Positions 6,236-8,659 of a DNA stretch of 8,659 bases are shown here, in pieces. A program made the translations under genes and the position numbers. The notes under the pieces were generated by a model, which saw only the letters and a list, made by a program, of their open reading frames with translations, was not told where the DNA came from and did no database searches. Every line of letters starts with the position of its first letter. The first letter of the stretch is position 1. The stretch is from an uncultured Lachnospiraceae bacterium (GTDB taxonomy: Bacteria > Bacillota > Clostridia > Lachnospirales > Lachnospiraceae), in NCBI GenBank assembly GCA_910583965.1, contig CAJUAE010000126.1:1-8659 (forward strand), written 5' to 3'.

Positions 6236-6264
6236 TTGCAATGATTTTTCGCATATGCTATTCT
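6236..6264 (+). promoter_or_regulatory. Promoter of the T-box/aspS unit
   Basis: TTGCAA (6236-6241) and TATTCT (6259-6264) are separated by exactly 17 bases, and TGC directly precedes the -10, giving an extended -10. Transcription should start near 6271, just ahead of the T-box leader. The 132 bases between the ligase stop and this promoter hold no clear terminator for the ligase. Confidence 0.72.
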
Positions 6265-6270
6265 AAAAAC

Positions 6271-6591
6271 ATCAAAAATCTTGGAATAGAAATGAGAATG
6301 ATATAGACTTTAGAAAATGCAATGAAAGAGACTCTTGTCAATGAAAACGACAGGAAGACGGCGTCACCGACTGAGAGCGCTGTCCGCGGAAGCTGACGAA
6401 GGGAACACTCTGGAGCAGATTACTCGAAAAAATAAAACAATTTTAGTAGAGTAATACGTGAGCGTGCGTTAAATGCAAGAGAGGATAAAACGATAAGATT
6501 ATATTGTTGAACGTTTTGTCAATGCGGGTGGTACCGCGGATATATTTCAATTATCCGTCCCGGAATACATTTTGTATTCTGGGATTTTTTT
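6271..6591 (+). promoter_or_regulatory. T-box leader (tRNA-Asp-sensing) controlling aspS
   Basis: The diagnostic T-box sequence AATGCGGGTGGTACCGCGGA is at 6521-6540, 18 bases before the terminator stem. Its TGGT (6529-6532) is the bulge that pairs with the acceptor end of uncharged tRNA. The 3' part of the leader forms competing structures: CGCGGATA (around 6535-6542) and CGGG can pair with TATCCG and CCCG upstream of the terminator loop (antiterminator), or the terminator forms. The Stem I region lies at about 6310-6420. GAC at 6395-6397, in GCTGACGAAGGGAAC, is the likely specifier codon and means aspartate, which agrees with the gene downstream; the exact specifier loop needs folding. Uncharged tRNA-Asp would stabilise the antiterminator and raise aspS expression. 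Confidence 0.92.
6558..6591 (+). terminator. T-box regulated terminator
   Basis: TCCCGGAATACA (6558-6569) pairs with TGTATTCTGGGA (6573-6584), 12 bp with one G-U pair and a three-base loop, followed by seven T (6585-6591). This is the off-state of the T-box switch. Confidence 0.93.
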
Positions 6592-6593
6592 AT

Positions 6594-6695
6594 GCACACG
6601 GGCACCCAAGTGAAATTTGTCATCAAACCGATTTATCGGTTCGCTGACGGGTGCCCGGCGTGCGAGTAGGGGGAAGATAAACCTTTCCTACTCGA
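6594..6695. repeat. Structured repeat, copy 2 (complete)
   Basis: Three inverted repeats are nested or in series. GCAC (6594-6597) and CGGGCACCC (6599-6607) pair with GGGTGCCCG (6649-6657) and GTGC (6660-6663). Inside that, AACCGAT (6626-6632) pairs with ATCGGTT (6635-6641). Then CGAGTAGG (6663-6670) pairs with CCTACTCG (6687-6694). The part 6638-6695 matches window bases 1-58 in the same orientation. It lies between the T-box terminator and the aspS start, so it is transcribed as part of the aspS leader when the T-box reads through. No transposase is present. I do not recognise the family. Confidence 0.75.
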
Positions 6696-6754
6696 TTGCA
6701 TACGGACGCGGAGAGGAGCTATGCAGCGAAAGCAGCCTCCGCGTCCATACGCAA
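6696..6754. repeat. Long imperfect hairpin in the aspS leader
   Basis: TTGCATACGGACGCGGAG (6696-6713) pairs with CTCCGCGTCCATACGCAA (6737-6754), 16 of 18 positions complementary, around a 23-base interior. It begins directly after copy 2 of the repeat, and copy 1 is not followed by it, so it may be a separate element or a variable part of the same one. An ATG at 6721 lies in the loop and is open into aspS, but AGGAG is only two bases from it and this is not taken as a start. The 65 bases between the hairpin and aspS hold the aspS ribosome binding site and a small GCGT/ACGC stem. Confidence 0.65.
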
Positions 6755-6819
6755 GAGGAAATAAGTCACTAAGGCAGCAAATTGCGTATAAACGCAGAGA
6801 AAAAATAGGAGGATATGAA

Positions 6820-8556
6820 ATGTACAGAGATATTACAATGAAAGAAATCAGTGAACAGCATATTGGTCAAATATTACAAGTTGCAGGTTGGGTGGAAAAT
6901 ATTCGTGACCATGGCGGTGTATCGTTTATCGATCTGCGTGATATGTATGGTGTATTGCAGGTGGTTATGAGAAATACAACGCTCTTAAATGGCATTACAA
7001 AGGAGATGTGTGTTTCCATCGAAGGACCTGTGGAAAAGAGAGATGAGGACACATACAATCCCAAAATTCCAACAGGAACGATTGAACTTGAAGCAAAAAA
7101 GGTAACAATACTTGGAAAGGTATATCAACAACTTCCTTTTGAGATAATGACATCAAAAGAGACAAGAGAGGATGTACGATTAAAATATCGTTATTTAGAC
7201 CTTAGAAATAAAAAAGTAAAGGATAATATTATTTTTCGTTCGCAGGTAATCAGCTTTCTAAGACAAAAAATGACAGAGATGGGATTTTTGGAGATTCAGA
7301 CACCCATTTTGTGTGCATCATCACCTGAAGGCGCAAGGGATTATATTGTTCCGTCAAGAAAATATAAGGGGAAGTTTTATGCACTTCCGCAGGCACCACA
7401 ACAGTATAAACAGCTTTTGATGGCGTCAGGGTTTGATAAATATTTTCAGATTGCACCATGTTTTCGTGATGAGGATGCGCGTGCAGATCGTTCTCCAGGA
7501 GAATTTTATCAACTTGATTTTGAAATGAGTTTTGCGACACAGGAGGATGTATTTAAAGTTGGCGAAGAAGTGCTGTCAGCAGTATTTGAGAAATTTGCGC
7601 CAGAGGGTTTTGTAGTGACAAAGGCACCTTATCCAGTTATTCGTTACGAACAAGCGATATTGGAATTTGGCACAGATAAGCCTGATTTAAGGAATCCGCT
7701 GCGCATTATTGACTTGACAGATTTTTTCCAGAAGTGTTTATTTAAGCCCTTTATCGGTAAAATAGTACGAGCAATCAAAGTACATGCTGAGATGTCAAAG
7801 GGATTCCATGAAAAGCTTTTGTGTTTTGCAACTGATATGGGAATGAGTGGACTTGGATATCTTGAAGTTGATGATGATATGAACTATAAGGGACCAATTG
7901 ACAAATTTATTCCAGATGTGCTTAAATCAGAACTTGCTGAAATTGCAGGACTTACACCAGGTGATACGATTTTCTTTATTGCAGACAAGAAAGAACGCGC
8001 AAGCTACTATGCAGGGCAATTGCGCACTGAGCTTGGGGAGAAGTTAGAGCTTTGTGAGAAAAATGCATATCGTTTTTGTTATATTAATGATTTTCCCATG
8101 TTTGAGTGTGATTCTGAGACAAAGCAGATTGGTTTTAAACACAATCCATTTTCAATGCCACAGGGTGGTCTTGAGGCATTGAATAGTGAGAATCCATTAG
8201 ATATTCTAGCGTATCAATATGATATCGTATGTAATGGCGTTGAATTGTCAAGTGGTGCTGCTAGAAATCATGATATGGAAATTATGGTGAAAGCATTTGA
8301 GATTGTAGGGTATGACAAACAGATGCTAAAATCAAAATTCGGCGCATTATATCAGGCGTTTCAGTTTGGAGCACCACCACACGCAGGCATGGCGCCAGGA
8401 ATTGATAGAATGTTGATGCTTTTGAAGAATGAGGAAAATATTCGGGAAGTGATAGCCTTCCCAATGAGTGGTTCTGCGCAGGATTTGATGTGCGGTGCAC
8501 CAAACGATGTCACAGAACAGCAGTTACGTGAAGTACATATTAAAATAAGGGATTAG
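6820..8556 (+). CDS. aspS: Aspartate--tRNA ligase, probably non-discriminating type
   Basis: The protein has 578 residues and charges tRNA-Asp with aspartate using ATP in the cytoplasm. The N-terminal OB-fold anticodon domain (1 to about 110) contains VAGWVENIRDHGGVSFIDLRD. The class II catalytic core carries QAPQ (191-194), motif 2 RDEDARADRSPGEFYQLD (Arg216 onward), and motif 3 GIDR (527-530, Arg530). A GAD insertion domain, marked by GTDKPDLRNP, lies at about 285-405, so this is the bacterial architecture. RDEDARADRSPGEFYQLD and APPHAGMAPGIDR resemble alphaproteobacterial AspRS. His31 in RDHGG is the residue linked, in work on Pseudomonas AspRS, to non-discriminating enzymes that also make Asp-tRNA-Asn for the GatCAB amidotransferase. 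AGGAGG (6807-6812), seven bases from the ATG, fixes the start; the frame is open back to 6721. Expression is under the upstream T-box. Confidence 0.95.
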   Translation: MYRDITMKEISEQHIGQILQVAGWVENIRDHGGVSFIDLRDMYGVLQVVMRNTTLLNGITKEMCVSIEGPVEKRDEDTYNPKIPTGTIELEAKKVTILGKVYQQLPFEIMTSKETREDVRLKYRYLDLRNKKVKDNIIFRSQVISFLRQKMTEMGFLEIQTPILCASSPEGARDYIVPSRKYKGKFYALPQAPQQYKQLLMASGFDKYFQIAPCFRDEDARADRSPGEFYQLDFEMSFATQEDVFKVGEEVLSAVFEKFAPEGFVVTKAPYPVIRYEQAILEFGTDKPDLRNPLRIIDLTDFFQKCLFKPFIGKIVRAIKVHAEMSKGFHEKLLCFATDMGMSGLGYLEVDDDMNYKGPIDKFIPDVLKSELAEIAGLTPGDTIFFIADKKERASYYAGQLRTELGEKLELCEKNAYRFCYINDFPMFECDSETKQIGFKHNPFSMPQGGLEALNSENPLDILAYQYDIVCNGVELSSGAARNHDMEIMVKAFEIVGYDKQMLKSKFGALYQAFQFGAPPHAGMAPGIDRMLMLLKNEENIREVIAFPMSGSAQDLMCGAPNDVTEQQLREVHIKIRD

Positions 8557-8640
8557 TGTGAAATTAAAATTTCACACCTCCTGATTTGTCTGCCCGCTAA
8601 AGCGGGCAGATGGGAGTTCGTGTGAGATCAAAGATTTCAC
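8556..8640. repeat. Three successive hairpins downstream of aspS
   Basis: GTGTGAAATT (8556-8565, starting on the last base of the aspS stop) pairs perfectly with AATTTCACAC (8568-8577). TCTGCCCGCT (8589-8598) pairs perfectly with AGCGGGCAGA (8601-8610). GTGAGATC (8622-8629) pairs with GATTTCAC (8633-8640) with one G-U pair. The first and third are variants of one sequence whose arms changed together. The middle stem is strong, but no T-run follows any of them, so a classical terminator is not certain; they may be a transcript-end or processing structure or a palindromic repeat cluster. Confidence 0.65.
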
Positions 8641-8659
8641 TATCATTAAATTTAAAAAG

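Noticed and set aside
6721..6819. 33-codon in-frame extension of aspS giving a basic N terminus
   Set aside because: The ATG lies in the loop of a hairpin with AGGAG only two bases away, while AGGAGG sits seven bases before the ATG at 6820, where the normal AspRS N terminus begins.
1..8659. CRISPR array, tRNA or rRNA genes, insertion sequence with transposase
   Set aside because: No regularly spaced repeats, no tRNA-like cloverleaf, no rRNA segment and no transposase were seen in the window.

Overview
The window looks like chromosomal DNA of a low-G+C Gram-positive anaerobe of the Clostridia, most plausibly a Lachnospiraceae member. The signs are AT-rich coding, strong AGGAGG-type ribosome binding sites, a T-box leader in front of an aminoacyl-tRNA synthetase, and the overall character of the proteins. 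The family-level placement is inference from protein style and was not checked by a search.

Layout. (1) Bases 1-58 are one copy of a structured repeat, cut by the window edge. (2) 50-688 (minus) is a TetR-type repressor whose stop codon lies inside that repeat. (3) 689-1076 is a divergent control region. It holds an extended -10 for the repressor and, for the rightward operon, a promoter with two near-identical 15-bp palindromes, one covering the -35 box and one just after the expected transcription start. (4) 1077-4245 is a tight rightward operon: an SCP2-type lipid-binding protein with a long Lys/Glu/Ala tail, a membrane-anchored alpha/beta hydrolase, a stand-alone condensation-domain-like acyltransferase, and an acyl carrier protein, closed by a perfect 16-bp hairpin. 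(5) After a roughly 300-base gap comes a fatty-acyl-type AMP-forming ligase (4565-6103). (6) 6236-6591 is a sigma-A-type promoter and a T-box leader with its terminator. (7) 6594-6754 is a second, complete copy of the structured repeat plus a further large hairpin, lying between the T-box terminator and the gene. (8) 6820-8556 is aspS, of the type also seen in alphaproteobacteria and carrying the His31 residue linked to non-discriminating AspRS. (9) 8556-8640 holds three successive hairpins.

How the parts may work together. The ligase (adenylation), carrier protein (thiolation) and condensation-like enzyme are the three parts of a non-ribosomal assembly line, here as separate proteins. The simplest reading is that the ligase activates a fatty or other carboxylic acid and loads it on the carrier, the condensation-like enzyme transfers the acyl group to an unknown amine or alcohol, the SCP2 protein carries or presents the lipid, and the hydrolase edits or releases product at the membrane. 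The TetR protein probably represses the set through the paired operators. No ketosynthase, reductase, phosphopantetheinyl transferase or dedicated exporter is present in the window, and the product is unknown. I know of no characterised pathway with exactly this set of genes. The aspS unit on the right is an unrelated housekeeping transcription unit.
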